A DNA stretch of 64,000 bases from Streptomyces sp. WZ-12 (GCF_028898845.1 NZ_CP118574.1:8543001-8607000), one strand, 5' to 3'. Positions 33,792-44,057 are shown, counted from the first letter of the stretch. Notes: generated by a model not told the origin, from the sequence alone. Numbers and translations are program-made.

Positions 33792-35237
33792 TCACCGGGG
33801 TCCCAGGGTGTCCGAGGCCCGGCGCGGCGGGGCATGGCGCAGCGCGCGGTCGACGAGGGCGCCGGCGGCCCCGGTGTAGTCGGCCGGATCGAGCAGGGCG
33901 GCCAACTCCCGGTCGCCGAGGTGGGCGGTCACCTCCGGCAGCGCGTCGAGCACGGTACGCAGGTCCACCCCGTCCCGCTCGGCAGCGGCGGAGGCGTCGG
34001 CGAGCAGTCGGGCCGCGCGGGACCGGCCGAGCCGGGGTGCCAGCGCCGCCGCCACCCGCTCGGACACCAGTCGACTGCCCGTCAGTTTGAGGTTGGCGCG
34101 CATCCGCTCGGGCTGTACCAGCAGCCCCTCGGCGAGTTCGACGGCGGTGTGCGCGGCGCCCCCGGTCAACCTCAGGCACGCGCGCAGCAGGTTCCACTCC
34201 GCGTGCCAGGGCCCGGCGGACCGTTCGTCCTCGGTGACCAGGCACTGGGTCAACGCGCCGGCGAGAGCCGGGACTTGGATGGCAGCGCTGCGGATCAGCG
34301 TGGCCAGGACGGGGTTGCGCTTGTGGGGCATGGCGGAGGAGCCGCCGCGGCCGGCGACCGGCGCCTCGGTGACCTCCCCGACCTCGGTGCGGGTCAGCGC
34401 CTGTACGTCCACCGCGATCTTGCCGAGTCCACCGGCGGTGAACGCCAGGGCCGCCGCGAGGTCGGCGAGCGGGGTGCGCAGGGCGTGCCACGGCAGTACC
34501 GGTCGGGCGAGCCCCGTCTCGGCGGCGAAGGCGTCCACGAGCCGGTCGGCGTAGTCGCCGGGCGCGGCGGGGGAGCCGTCGAGGGCCGCGTACTCCAGAT
34601 AGCCGGCCAGCGTGCCCGCGGCCCCGCCGAGGGACACCGGCAGGGAGTCCGCCACGGTGTCCAGCCGTTCGCCGGCCTGCAACGTCAACTCCCGCCACCC
34701 GGCCGCCTTGAGGCCGAACGTGGTGGGCACCGCGTGCAGGGCGAGGGTGCGGCCGGCCATCGGGGTGTCCCGGTGCCTGGCGGCCAGTGCGCCGAGCGCT
34801 TCGCCGGCACGGTCGAGGTCGGACCGGGTGAGGCGCAGCGCCCGTCGGGCCACCAGCATGGCGCCGGTGTCGAGAATGTCCTGACTGGTGGAGCCCCGGT
34901 GCACGTACTCCGCGGCCGTCGAAGACGCCTGCGCGACGGCCTCGGCCAGCGCCCGCACCAACCCGACAACGGGGTTGGCGGTCTCACGGGAGGCCAGGGC
35001 GAGGGCGCGGGCGTCGAACCGGTCCGCGACCGCCGCGCCCGTGATGACCTCGGCCGCGGTGCGGGGCAGCGTGCCCAACTCGGCCTGGACGCGGGCCAGG
35101 GCGGCCTCCGCGTCGAGCATGGCCTGGAGCCACGCCTCGTCGGACACGGCCCGCTCCACGGGAGTGCCCGCGCGGACCGGCGACAGGAGTCCGGTGTCCC
35201 GTCCCGCGCCCGCATCGGTGTGCGAGGGCATGGTCAT
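33792..35237 (-). CDS. creD: Nitrosuccinate lyase homologue (CreD; aspartase/fumarase superfamily)
   Basis: 481 residues; the ATG overlaps the CreE stop as ATGA with AGGAGG upstream. Superfamily signatures are clear: EYVHRGSTSQDILDTG at 111-125 and GRGGSSAMPHKRNP at ~297-309, the flexible loop carrying the catalytic serine. The fold is shared with adenylosuccinate lyase and 3-carboxymuconate cycloisomerase; the tight pairing with a CreE-type monooxygenase points to CreD, which splits nitrosuccinate into fumarate and nitrous acid. It is the last gene of the operon. Confidence 0.85.
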   Translation of the reverse strand: MTMPSHTDAGAGRDTGLLSPVRAGTPVERAVSDEAWLQAMLDAEAALARVQAELGTLPRTAAEVITGAAVADRFDARALALASRETANPVVGLVRALAEAVAQASSTAAEYVHRGSTSQDILDTGAMLVARRALRLTRSDLDRAGEALGALAARHRDTPMAGRTLALHAVPTTFGLKAAGWRELTLQAGERLDTVADSLPVSLGGAAGTLAGYLEYAALDGSPAAPGDYADRLVDAFAAETGLARPVLPWHALRTPLADLAAALAFTAGGLGKIAVDVQALTRTEVGEVTEAPVAGRGGSSAMPHKRNPVLATLIRSAAIQVPALAGALTQCLVTEDERSAGPWHAEWNLLRACLRLTGGAAHTAVELAEGLLVQPERMRANLKLTGSRLVSERVAAALAPRLGRSRAARLLADASAAAERDGVDLRTVLDALPEVTAHLGDRELAALLDPADYTGAAGALVDRALRHAPPRRASDTLGPR

Positions 35238-37222
35238 AGTGTTGCCTCCTTGAGTCCGGCGCCGGTCAGGTCCTCTCCCGGATTGCCGCCGTCCCCGGCG
35301 GGGGTGAGTTCCAACACGGCGCGTGCGAGGGCGTCGGAGTCGCCCAGCGTCACCGAATTGACGCCGGGGCGGATGCCCGCCGCGGTGGCCCAGTGCACGG
35401 CCTCCGTGGGCACCCCGTAGGCGAACCGGCGCGGATGCGCCCGTCCGTCGGCGGCCACCACCCGGTAGGGCCGCTCCGTGACGGCCATCCCACCGGTCTG
35501 GTAACTCGTGCCGTGCGCACCGGCGATCCGGTACGCGGTGGCCTGACCGGTCGCCAACAGGTGGGCCAGCAAAGGGTCGTCGGTGCGCCGCACGTCGGAT
35601 TCGGGCAACCGGGCCTCGACGAGGACGGTGGCGCGGACCGGGTCCCCGCCGACCCGGTCGGAGGTGGCCTCGAAGACCGGGGCCCCGGGGCCCTCGGTGG
35701 CCACGCGGACCTGCATGCCCGGGCCGATCGGCCGGACCGTGCCGGCCTCCACCAGCGCGATGAGCTCCTCGATGCGCGAGACGGGCGGGCCGATCGACAG
35801 GAAGGCGTTGAGCGGCGTGTACCAGCCCTGAAGGTCGTCCCGGTAGGAGTTGCCCTCCAGCCGGCCGTGGTCCACCACCAGTCGGATCTCGTTGCGCAGG
35901 TCCCGCAGGACGTCCAGGGCGGCCTTCAGCGGTCCGTTGACGTTCCCCGCGCGGGCCTCGCGCACGTCCCGGGCCAGGTACGCGAGCAGCCAGTCGCGGA
36001 ACGCCGAACGGTCGGTGAACACCCGCCGCCCGTACGGCAGCGAGAGCCGGCCCCAGTCCCAGCGGTCGGCGGCGGGAATGCCGTACGCGTCGAGCAGCCC
36101 GGCCTCCTCGCCCGGCCGCGCCGCCGCATAGCGGTCGACGCAGCGGGCGCGCTCCGCCGCCCGGCCGCGGGCGGCCAGCAGCGTCCCGTAGTAGACGCTC
36201 TCCACCTCCTTGGCGATCAGCGGCCACACGTCGGTGCCGAACTGCACGTGCTCGCCGCGATCGGCCCGGGCGGTGAGGCGGGCGATCCGCTCCGGGGTGA
36301 GCAGGCGGGGTCGATGGCGGCCGTGCGCCCCCTTCTCGTTCTCGCCCCGCGCGTGATACGGCACACCGCGCCGCGAACCGGCGTAGAGCGTGGGTTCGCG
36401 CCCCGACGGCAGGTACCGCAGCCGGCCGCCCGTGTCGCGCTCGAAGCGCCCGCCGCGCCCGACCGTCAACAGGGCCATCCCGTCGAAGAAGTTGAGGCCC
36501 AGGCCCCGCAGCAGCACCGGCCGGCCGGGCTCGGCCGCGGACAGGTCCACGTCCGCGGGATTGGCCGGGGGGATGTACGTCAGGCCGCAGGCCCGCGCCT
36601 CTTCCACGGCCCGTGCCTCGTGCGGCGAGGGCCGTGCCGGGAGATGTCCCTGAGCGAGGACCACCGCGTCGAGCCCCGCCAGCCGGGTGCCATCGGCCAG
36701 GGCCAGGACCTGTGTTCCGGCGGGCCCGTCGTCGAGGGCGGTGGCCGGCTGCCGATGCACCCGAACCGTGACGTGGCCGGGGGCGTGCTCGACGACACGG
36801 GCGAAGCAGTCCGTCAGATAGCGGCCGTACAGCGCGCGACTGGCGTAGGAGTCGGGGCCGGTGCGCCGCGCCTCGTCGAGGAACGCCCGCTCCTCGGCCG
36901 TGCGGGCGGTGCGGCGGTCCGCGGCGCGGGCGAGCCGCGCCGCCCACGCGTACAGGCTCGGCCCCTCCTCGACCGGCCCGTCCATCACCACGCTCTCGTC
37001 GGTGTAGACGGTGACCTGGCACGCCACGGTGTTCATGAGCAGATGCCGGGACTGCGACGTGCGCCACACCTTGCCGGGCCCGGGCCGGTAGGGGTCCACC
37101 ACGTGGACCGTCACCGACGAACTCGACGGGGATTTCCGCTCGTTGGCGCAGATCCGCTCCAGGACTGACAGACCGCGCGGGCCGCCACCGACGATGGCGA
37201 CCGTGAGGTGACCGCTGCTCAT
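35234..37222 (-). CDS. creE: CreE-type FAD-dependent aspartate N-monooxygenase
   Basis: 662 residues. An FAD Rossmann motif GGGPRGLSVLERI begins at residue 12, followed by MNTVACQVTVYTD, VVLAQGHLPARPS and LRGLGLNFFDGM, a pattern typical of the long FAD/NAD(P)-binding proteins that include CreE. CreE converts L-aspartate to nitrosuccinate by successive N-oxidations with NADPH and O2. It is upstream of and overlaps the lyase gene by 4 nt, the arrangement that defines the aspartate-nitrosuccinate (nitrous acid) pathway. Confidence 0.87.
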   Translation of the reverse strand: MSSGHLTVAIVGGGPRGLSVLERICANERKSPSSSSVTVHVVDPYRPGPGKVWRTSQSRHLLMNTVACQVTVYTDESVVMDGPVEEGPSLYAWAARLARAADRRTARTAEERAFLDEARRTGPDSYASRALYGRYLTDCFARVVEHAPGHVTVRVHRQPATALDDGPAGTQVLALADGTRLAGLDAVVLAQGHLPARPSPHEARAVEEARACGLTYIPPANPADVDLSAAEPGRPVLLRGLGLNFFDGMALLTVGRGGRFERDTGGRLRYLPSGREPTLYAGSRRGVPYHARGENEKGAHGRHRPRLLTPERIARLTARADRGEHVQFGTDVWPLIAKEVESVYYGTLLAARGRAAERARCVDRYAAARPGEEAGLLDAYGIPAADRWDWGRLSLPYGRRVFTDRSAFRDWLLAYLARDVREARAGNVNGPLKAALDVLRDLRNEIRLVVDHGRLEGNSYRDDLQGWYTPLNAFLSIGPPVSRIEELIALVEAGTVRPIGPGMQVRVATEGPGAPVFEATSDRVGGDPVRATVLVEARLPESDVRRTDDPLLAHLLATGQATAYRIAGAHGTSYQTGGMAVTERPYRVVAADGRAHPRRFAYGVPTEAVHWATAAGIRPGVNSVTLGDSDALARAVLELTPAGDGGNPGEDLTGAGLKEATL

Positions 37223-37262
37223 CTCGCTACTCCGATGCGTGTGGAAGGAGCCGGGGCGGGCC

Positions 37263-38264
37263 TCACCCGGCCGCCGCCGCGACCAGCAGACTGGTTTCGA
37301 GGGCCAGGGCGTGGACCGACGTCAGCTCCAGGCCGGCGGCCGCGAACAGGGCGCGGTAGCCGGCGAGATCGCGCTCGCGGCCGCCGGCGGCCATCAGCAG
37401 GTGCAGGTCGTACAGGAGCGGCAGCAGGGCCTCACCACCGTCGGGCACGACCCGTTCGAGGACCAGCAGTCGGCCCTCGGGGGCCAGGGCACCGCGGATG
37501 TGACGCAGCAGCGTCAGACAGCGGTCGTCGTCCCAGTCCTGGAGGACGCGCGAGAGCAGGTAGACGTCACCGCCGGCCGGCACGCCCGCGAAGGCGTCGC
37601 CGGCGCGCACCTCGTGGCGACCGGCGCCCAGCGCCGCGTCGAGGTGCGCCCTCGCCACCGGCACCATGCCGGGCCGCTCCACGAGGATGCCGCGCAGGTG
37701 CGGGTGGGCCCGCAGCACCGTGCCGAGGAGCAGCCCGCTGCCGCCGGCGACGTCGACGACCAGGTCGCGGCGGGAGAAGTCGAAGGCGCCCAGGACCTCG
37801 GGGAAGAAGACGTTGCCCGCGTTCATGGCCCGCTGGAACTTCGCCGCTGCTTCCGGGGCCTCCAAGTGGGTGTGCAGGCTCGTCCCGAAGGCGTGTTGGA
37901 AGCCGGAGGTGCCGGTGCGGACGGCGGGCACCACCGCGCCCCACGCGCGGTGGAACTCCTCGCCGTACAGGCGGACCAACTCGCCCATGGCGTGCGGCGC
38001 GTCGGCACGCAGCAGCTCACCGGTCGGGGTGAGCCGGTAGCCGCCCGCCCGCTCCTCGAAGACGTCCATGGCGGTGAGCAGCCGCATCAGCCGGCGGATG
38101 CCGTCGGTGGGGGAACGCGTCGCCGCGGCCAGCGCTTCGTCGGTGGTGCGGCCGTCCTCGATGTGGTCGGCGAGGCCGAGGGCGACCGCCGCGTACAGGG
38201 CCTGGGCCTGCCAGGTGCCGGTCATGATGTCGACGATGCGGCGCGCGGCCTTCTGGTCGGGCAT
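37263..38264 (-). CDS. SAM-dependent O-methyltransferase (acetylserotonin-OMT type)
   Basis: 333 residues. An N-terminal dimerisation/winged-helix region is followed by the SAM-binding LVVDVAGGSGLLLGTVL and by RVLQDWDDDRCLTLLRHI, typical of family 2 small-molecule O-methyltransferases. It is between the CreM-like and CreE genes on the same strand. In the cremeomycin pathway an O-methyltransferase caps a phenol of the aminobenzoate before diazotisation; the same role is likely here but unproven. Confidence 0.85.
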   Translation of the reverse strand: MPDQKAARRIVDIMTGTWQAQALYAAVALGLADHIEDGRTTDEALAAATRSPTDGIRRLMRLLTAMDVFEERAGGYRLTPTGELLRADAPHAMGELVRLYGEEFHRAWGAVVPAVRTGTSGFQHAFGTSLHTHLEAPEAAAKFQRAMNAGNVFFPEVLGAFDFSRRDLVVDVAGGSGLLLGTVLRAHPHLRGILVERPGMVPVARAHLDAALGAGRHEVRAGDAFAGVPAGGDVYLLSRVLQDWDDDRCLTLLRHIRGALAPEGRLLVLERVVPDGGEALLPLLYDLHLLMAAGGRERDLAGYRALFAAAGLELTSVHALALETSLLVAAAAG

Positions 38265-38313
38265 GCTGGGCCTTTCGTGTCGGTGGGTGCGCCGAACGTC
38301 GGCGCTGTGGCGG

Positions 38314-39996
38314 TCAGGCCCCGGAGTGGGCGACGGTGTCGGTGGCCGGTCGGCTGAGCACGTCGCGGTGGCGTTCGCGCAGCACCCGCTTGAGGACCTT
38401 GCCGGTCACGCCCACCGGCAGGTCCTCGCGGGACGGGGCGAGGATCAGGGCGTCGAGCCGGGGCTGACTGGCCGCGTCGAGGGCCGCGTTGCAGTCGGCG
38501 AGCAGCCCGGCGGCGTCGCGGGCGGTACCGGCGGGGGAGTGCACGACCGCGGCGGGGCAGGACCTTCCGGGCTGCCGGGGGTCGGCCACCGCCACCACGG
38601 CGGCGTCCAGGGCACCGGTGGCCGTCAGGACGACCTCCTCAAGGGGCAGGCTGTACACGGCGCCGGCCGCGGTCTCGATCACGTCGGGCGTGCGGTCCAG
38701 GTGGTACCAGTGGCCCGCGCCGTCCCGGCGCACCACGTCGCCGGTGAGGAAGTAGCCGTTGCGGAGGGACCTCTCCGTCAACCCGGGGTCGTCCCAGTAG
38801 CCGGCGGTGATGCTCGATCCCCGCACACCCAACAACCCGGCCTGCCCGGTGGGGAGTTCGTGCCCGGACTCGTCGAGGACGGCCGCCCGGCGCACGGCAC
38901 GCACGGGACGGCCGATGTAGCGCCCGTAGTGCGTGGAGTGGGCGGTGTGGGCGGCCTTGAAGAGCACCATGCCCATCTCGGAGGAGCCGAGGCCGTCGAC
39001 GTAGACGGACCCGGTGCCGGGGGTGCCCAGGGCGACCAACGGGCGGATGTGGCGCTCGTGGGAGGCGTCGCCCATGCCGTTCCACGTGTGGATGCCGCGG
39101 GCGGCCTCCGGGCGGAGCGCGGCCGGATCGAGCTCGGCGAGGGTCAGCGGGAACCCCAACACGACCGTGGGGCGGAAGCAGTTGACCGCGCGGGCGACCC
39201 GGTCTCCGTCGGCGCCGTCCAGGACGAGCGTGGGAACGCCCAACAGCACGGCCAGGGAAAGGTAGCTGATGCCGGCCGAGTGGCTGTGCGGCAGCGCGGT
39301 CAGCAGCCGGTCGGAGGCCAGCGAGGGGAAGGTCCACAGCCGCTCGCGCTTGCCGGCGAAGAACGAACGGTGGTGGAAGACCGGGGCCTTGGGGCGGCCG
39401 GTGGTGCCCGACGAGTGGGAGACCATCACCAGGTCGTCGGGGGCGTGCCGGTGGGGGAAGCCCGCCAGGGGCGCGGGCGGCCACCCGGCCTCCGCGTCCA
39501 GGGTGTGCACGTCCCGCGTGCGCGGGGCCGTGGTGCCGGACTCCGCCCAAGCGGCGCCGAGGTCCTTGAGCAGGTCGCCGTCGCCCACCACGAGCGCGGC
39601 ACCGGTGCGGAGGAAGTACTCGGCGGCGGTACCCGGTGCCATCCGCGGGTTGCAGTGCACCGCCGCCGCGCCCAGGCTCGTGACCGCGATGTGGTGCAGC
39701 AGGCCGAACAGCCCGTGGCGGGTGCAGAGTCCGACGTGGGACGAGGCCGTCACGCCCTGCTCGCGGTACCAGTGCGCGTACCGCAGCACGGACCGCCGCA
39801 TGTCGTCGAGGGAGAATCCCGGTATTTCCCGGTGTTGCCAGTCGGGTTGAGCGACATCCGGGTGGAACAGGAACGGCCGGTCCCGGTCGTGCGCGGTGCG
39901 CCAGGCGTGCCAGAAGAAGTTGCCCGCCCCCAGATTCCGGTCGGCGTGGAGACGCAGGCGCTGCGGAATCGACCGATGCGTGCCAAGGAGAAACAT
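38314..39996 (-). CDS. creM: AMP-forming ligase, candidate ATP-dependent diazotase (CreM-like)
   Basis: 560 residues from the ATG at 39996, preceded by GTGAGGT. ANL motifs: HSSGTTGRPKAPVF (A3), WNGMGDASHER, GYWDDPGLTERSLRNGYFLTGDV (A7), DRTPDVIETAAGAVYSLPLEEV (A8), and a C-terminal GVTGKVLKRVL with the A10 lysine. By sequence alone it resembles fatty-acyl-CoA ligases; its place at the head of an operon with CreE and CreD and the absence of a partner carrier protein favour CreM-like activation of nitrite for diazotisation of an arylamine. CoA-ligase function remains the alternative. Confidence 0.75.
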   Translation of the reverse strand: MFLLGTHRSIPQRLRLHADRNLGAGNFFWHAWRTAHDRDRPFLFHPDVAQPDWQHREIPGFSLDDMRRSVLRYAHWYREQGVTASSHVGLCTRHGLFGLLHHIAVTSLGAAAVHCNPRMAPGTAAEYFLRTGAALVVGDGDLLKDLGAAWAESGTTAPRTRDVHTLDAEAGWPPAPLAGFPHRHAPDDLVMVSHSSGTTGRPKAPVFHHRSFFAGKRERLWTFPSLASDRLLTALPHSHSAGISYLSLAVLLGVPTLVLDGADGDRVARAVNCFRPTVVLGFPLTLAELDPAALRPEAARGIHTWNGMGDASHERHIRPLVALGTPGTGSVYVDGLGSSEMGMVLFKAAHTAHSTHYGRYIGRPVRAVRRAAVLDESGHELPTGQAGLLGVRGSSITAGYWDDPGLTERSLRNGYFLTGDVVRRDGAGHWYHLDRTPDVIETAAGAVYSLPLEEVVLTATGALDAAVVAVADPRQPGRSCPAAVVHSPAGTARDAAGLLADCNAALDAASQPRLDALILAPSREDLPVGVTGKVLKRVLRERHRDVLSRPATDTVAHSGA

Positions 39997-40194
39997 GAAT
40001 ACCTCACACTCCGGGGGACTCTGGGCGGCGGGCGGGTTCCGCACGAGTCTGCGGGTGCCGTCTAAAGGTCCTCTGGAAGCAGAAGTACGAGGCAATTCCC
40101 GGGGGTTCGCGGGAACCTGCATTAATCCTTCAGCAGGCGTCACGAGGATTGCGCGCGCCGGTTCTCCCGAACTCAATTGCCGGAGGCGCGTGCC

Positions 40195-41850
40195 ATGGAC
40201 CGCTCCGTTCGCACACCGGTCGCCATCGTGGGCGGCGGTCCGGTCGGACTGCTGCTCGCGCTCCTGCTCGACCACCACGGAGTCGACTCGGTGGTCTTCG
40301 ACACCGCGGACTCGGTTCCGACCGAGCCGCGCGGCAGCACCCACGGCGCCCGGACGATGGAGCACTACCGCAGACTCGGACTCGCCGACCGGATCAGGGA
40401 GTTGGGGCTGCCCGGCGGCCACAGCGCCGGCATCTCCTTCTTCACCCGCTACCGCGGCCACCTGCTGGCCCACCTGCCCTGGCCCGGCCCCGACGCGGCC
40501 CGCGCCCAGGTCGCGGCCGCCGCCCGCACCGACCAGGTGCCCGAGCCCATGCACCGGGCGAACCAGATGTACGTCGAGCGCCTGCTCCTCGACCACGCCC
40601 GCACCCGGCCCCGCATCACCCTGCGCTACGGAAGCCGGATCACGGCGGTCCGCGAACGGCCCGGTCACGTCGCGCTCACCGAGGAGGGACGGTCCGGCGG
40701 GCACACCTGGCGGGCCGCCCACGCGGTCGGGTGCGACGGCGGACACAGCCTGGTGCGCCGCTCGTTGGGCATCTCCTACGAGGGCGCGGGCTCACTCGAC
40801 CAGGACGTCCTCGGCCGCCGGGCGACCGCGGCACACCTGCGCGTTCCCGGCCTGTACGAGCGGTTCCTGCGCGGGAACGCGGCCTGGAGCAACTGGGTGT
40901 TCAACGACGAACTCGCGCTGAACCTCATCGCCCTCGACGGCACCGACGCGTTCTTCCTGCTGACCAGCTCGGTCGACCCGGACGACCCCTCCGACGACGC
41001 CCTCGTGGACCTGGTCCGCCGGGCCGCCGGAGTGCCCCTGGACGTGCGGGTGCTCAGCCGCCGCGCCTGGACACCGGGCGCGGCCCTGGTCGCCACGCGG
41101 TTCGGAGCCGGTCGGATCTGGCTCGCGGGCGACGCCGCCCATCTGTTCACCCCCAACGGCGGATTCGGGATGAACACCGGCGTCGACGACGCCGCCAACC
41201 TGGCCTGGAAACTGGCCGCCTCGGTACAGGGCTGGGCGGGCCCGGGCCTGTTGCCGTCCTACGAGGCCGAACGGCGACCGGTCGCCCTGCGCAACACCGC
41301 CGCCGCCCGCGATCTCAACATCGCCCTGGGAGCGATCGAGCGGCCGACCGCCCTGGAGGACGACTCCGCCGAGGGGGAGGCGGCCCGAACGGAGACGGCC
41401 GCACGGCTCGCCGCCTACGGGCAGCTCACGCTGGACACGCTCGGCGTCCAACTCGGCGCGCGCTACGACGGCTCACCCGTCGTCGTCGGGGACCAGCGCC
41501 CGCCTCGGGACAGCTTCACCTCTTACGCGCCCTCAGGGGTGCCCGGCGGACGCGCCCCGCACCTGTGGCTCGACGACCGCCACGGACCGGGCAGTTCACT
41601 CTTCGACCGCCTCGGGCCGGGTTTCACCCTGCTGGACCTGTGCGCGGAGCCCCTCGACGCCTCCGGGTTCGAGGCCGCGGCGGCGAAAAGCGGAATTCCG
41701 TTTTCGGTGCTCCGGGTTTCCGAACCCGCGGCGCGCGAGTTGTACGGGCGCGACCTCGTCCTCGTGCGGCCGGACCAGCACATCGCCTGGCGCGGGAACC
41801 GGCCGCCCGCGGACATCGTCGATCTCCTGCGACGGGTCACCGGTCATTAA
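40195..41850 (+). CDS. FAD-dependent aromatic hydroxylase (PHBH superfamily)
   Basis: 551 residues from the ATG at 40195 with CCGGAGG upstream. GGGPVGLLLALLLDHHG binds the ADP of FAD, GCDGGHSLVRRSLG is the DG motif, and AGDAAHLFTPNGGFGMNTGV is the GD motif. This places it with group A phenol hydroxylases of antibiotic pathways. It is divergent from the CreM-like gene with ~200 nt between. A hydroxylation of the aminohydroxybenzoate ring, as in the cremeomycin pathway, is plausible. Confidence 0.88.
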   Translation: MDRSVRTPVAIVGGGPVGLLLALLLDHHGVDSVVFDTADSVPTEPRGSTHGARTMEHYRRLGLADRIRELGLPGGHSAGISFFTRYRGHLLAHLPWPGPDAARAQVAAAARTDQVPEPMHRANQMYVERLLLDHARTRPRITLRYGSRITAVRERPGHVALTEEGRSGGHTWRAAHAVGCDGGHSLVRRSLGISYEGAGSLDQDVLGRRATAAHLRVPGLYERFLRGNAAWSNWVFNDELALNLIALDGTDAFFLLTSSVDPDDPSDDALVDLVRRAAGVPLDVRVLSRRAWTPGAALVATRFGAGRIWLAGDAAHLFTPNGGFGMNTGVDDAANLAWKLAASVQGWAGPGLLPSYEAERRPVALRNTAAARDLNIALGAIERPTALEDDSAEGEAARTETAARLAAYGQLTLDTLGVQLGARYDGSPVVVGDQRPPRDSFTSYAPSGVPGGRAPHLWLDDRHGPGSSLFDRLGPGFTLLDLCAEPLDASGFEAAAAKSGIPFSVLRVSEPAARELYGRDLVLVRPDQHIAWRGNRPPADIVDLLRRVTGH

Positions 41851-42018
41851 CGTCCGGTTAACACCGAAAAGGAACGAGCAATTCAGCAATCCCTCTCCGG
41901 AGTTCACGGGAAAAGGATCGACGCGGAGTTGCCAAAGTGGCGAACCGATCATTCGTTGTCCGCCGGTGCGTGGTTACGGTTGAGCCGATACCGCCGGGCT
42001 CGAATCCGTGGAGAGGTA

Positions 42019-42909
42019 ATGCGTTTCTCGATACTTGGGCCCCTGTCCGTCACCGGAAACGGCCGCGACAGAACGCCCAGCGCACCCAAGCACCGCCAGA
42101 TGCTCGTCCTGATGTTGATGAACGCCAACCGGGTCGTGTCCATGGCCCAGTTCGTCGAGGAACTGTGGGACTACAACCCGCCTCCCCGCGCCGTCGCGGC
42201 GGTGCACACCTACGTCATGCAGGTGCGCCGCAGCCTGCAATCCGGCCGCACCTCGCCGGCCGACCCCGAGCGGATCGTCACCCGCGACCAGGGCTACCTG
42301 TTTCGGGTCCACGACGACGAACTCGACCTGCACACCTACGAACACCGCCTCCGCGCCGGCCACACCGCCCTGGACGCCGGTGCCCTGGACGCCGGCGCCC
42401 GACACATCCGGGCCGCCCACGGCATGTGGCACGGACCGGTCTTCGTCGACGCCCCCGCTGGACCGCTGCTGCGCGCCGCCCTCGCGGCCCTGGAGGGCGA
42501 CCGCCTGGAATCCGTCGTCCGCCGCGTCGACGCCGAACTGCAACTGGGCCGCCACCACCAACTCCTCGCCGAACTGCACGCCCTCGTCCACCAGGACCCC
42601 ACCCACGAGCAGCTCGCGGGCCACCTGATGCTCGCCCTGTACCGGTCGGGTCGGCGGGCGGACGCGCTCACCGTCTTCCACCGCCTGCGCCGGGCACTGC
42701 GCGAGGAGTTGGGCACCTCCCCGCGGCCCGACACCCACCACCTCGTCACCGACATCCTGGCCGGCCACGCCAGGCTGGAACCGCCCTTCCTGCCCCAGGC
42801 GCGACTCTCCCTCGACGCCGCCGCCCACACCCCGGCGACCCCGGGCCGCCGTTCCCGCGCGAGGTCCGCGGACTGGCCGCAGGACCGGCCGCTGCTGCTC
42901 GGCGCCTGA
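42019..42909 (+). CDS. Second SARP-family pathway activator
   Basis: 296 residues from the ATG at 42019 with GGAGAGG upstream. The winged-helix (MRFSILGPLSVTGNGRDRT, HRQMLVLMLMNANRVVS, AVHTYVMQVRRSL) and activator domain (YEHRLRAGHTALDAG; LALYRSGRRADALTVFHRLRR) give the full SARP layout, with a Pro/Arg-rich tail. It sits among the diazo-type genes and is the best candidate for their direct activator. It is paralogous to SARP gene 1. Confidence 0.9.
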   Translation: MRFSILGPLSVTGNGRDRTPSAPKHRQMLVLMLMNANRVVSMAQFVEELWDYNPPPRAVAAVHTYVMQVRRSLQSGRTSPADPERIVTRDQGYLFRVHDDELDLHTYEHRLRAGHTALDAGALDAGARHIRAAHGMWHGPVFVDAPAGPLLRAALAALEGDRLESVVRRVDAELQLGRHHQLLAELHALVHQDPTHEQLAGHLMLALYRSGRRADALTVFHRLRRALREELGTSPRPDTHHLVTDILAGHARLEPPFLPQARLSLDAAAHTPATPGRRSRARSADWPQDRPLLLGA

Positions 42910-43213
42910 CCCGACCCCGCCTGCCCCCGACAGGCCGCGGACGAAGAGCCCGCGGGCGCGCCCCGACCGCCCGCACCCACCCCTCCACCACCTCGCCGAC
43001 GCCAAACCCACGCCACCCGACGGACGTTGACGCCGGCACCCGCGCTGCAACCCGTTCGCGCCGGATGGTGTTCAACCCCGCGAGAGCGCCGAACGGGACT
43101 CTCACCGGCCTCCGGGCCGACACCACCGCACGCCACGTCATCGGATCACCCGGCACGACGCGAGGCGTCAGGACACCGGCATCCGAGACACGGAACCCAA
43201 GACAAGGACACCC
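42910..43213. other. Intergenic region between SARP 2 and the SDR gene
   Basis: 304 nt, C-rich on the plus strand (runs of CCCGACC, CACCC). No gene was recognised; it must contain the SDR promoter if the SDR is not read through from the SARP. Confidence 0.4.
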
Positions 43214-44020
43214 ATGGATCTGCAGCTATCCGGCCGCGTCGCCGTGGTCACCGGAGCCTCCAAGGGCATCGGCCTGGCCATCACCCGCTCCCTGCTCCAA
43301 GAGGGCGCCAAGGTCGTGGCGGTCTCCCGCAAGAGCAGCCCCGAGCTGGACCAACTCGCGAGCGCGAACCTGCTCCACGTGCCGGCCGACCTGATGGCTC
43401 CGGAGGCGCCGGAGGCGGTCATCGCCCGTGCGGTGGACCACTTCGGCGGCGTCGACATCCTCGTGAACAACGCGGGCGGCCCGCCGCCCGGAGTCAGCAT
43501 GCCGCGCACCGGCTTCTTCGCCGGCAACGACGAGGAGTGGCAGTCGATCTTCGAGCTCAACCTCTTCTCGGCCGTCCGCGCGATCCGCGCGGCGATCCCG
43601 AAGATGCTTGAGCGCAACGGTGGCTCCATCATCAACATCTCCACCGGCATGGCCCGTCAGCCCGCGCCCGCCAACATCGAGTACGGCGCGGCCAAGGCGG
43701 GGCTGTCCAACCTCACCCAGGCCCTGTCGGAGGAGTTCGGCCCGCAGGGCATCCGCGTCAACACCGTCTCCCCGGGCGCGGTCCGCACCGCGTGGTGGAC
43801 CGAGGAGGGCGGCGCGGCCGACGTCATCGCCGGCATGGCGGGCGCCGACCGCGACAGCGTCATGGACAGCATCGCCCCGCAGATGATGGGCCAGGTCACC
43901 GGCCGGCTCATCGACCCGCAGGAGGTCGCCGACGCGGTCCTGCTCCTGGCCTCGCCGCGCTCGGCGAGCACCACGGGCTCCGACTACGCCGTCGACGCCG
44001 GTTTCCACAAGAGCGTCTGA
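43214..44020 (+). CDS. SDR-family oxidoreductase
   Basis: 268 residues with the full SDR set: cofactor motif VTGASKGIGLAI, NNAGGPPPG, the catalytic Ser in NISTGMAR, and YGAAK (YxxxK). Downstream RVNTVSPGAVRT is typical of classical SDRs. It lies in the diazo-type cluster, convergent with the cupin gene across a strong terminator. Likely NAD(P)-dependent oxidation or reduction of a cluster intermediate; the substrate is unknown. Confidence 0.9.
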   Translation: MDLQLSGRVAVVTGASKGIGLAITRSLLQEGAKVVAVSRKSSPELDQLASANLLHVPADLMAPEAPEAVIARAVDHFGGVDILVNNAGGPPPGVSMPRTGFFAGNDEEWQSIFELNLFSAVRAIRAAIPKMLERNGGSIINISTGMARQPAPANIEYGAAKAGLSNLTQALSEEFGPQGIRVNTVSPGAVRTAWWTEEGGAADVIAGMAGADRDSVMDSIAPQMMGQVTGRLIDPQEVADAVLLLASPRSASTTGSDYAVDAGFHKSV

Positions 44021-44057
44021 CCGGACACGACCGCCGGCCGGGCACCCCGGCACGCCG

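Noticed and set aside
33792..37067. Apparent 1091-residue protein covering both lyase and upstream DNA
   Set aside because: Only the part from 35237 reads as lyase; the rest is a frame-shifted reading of CreE. The ATGA junction and AGGAGG fix the start.
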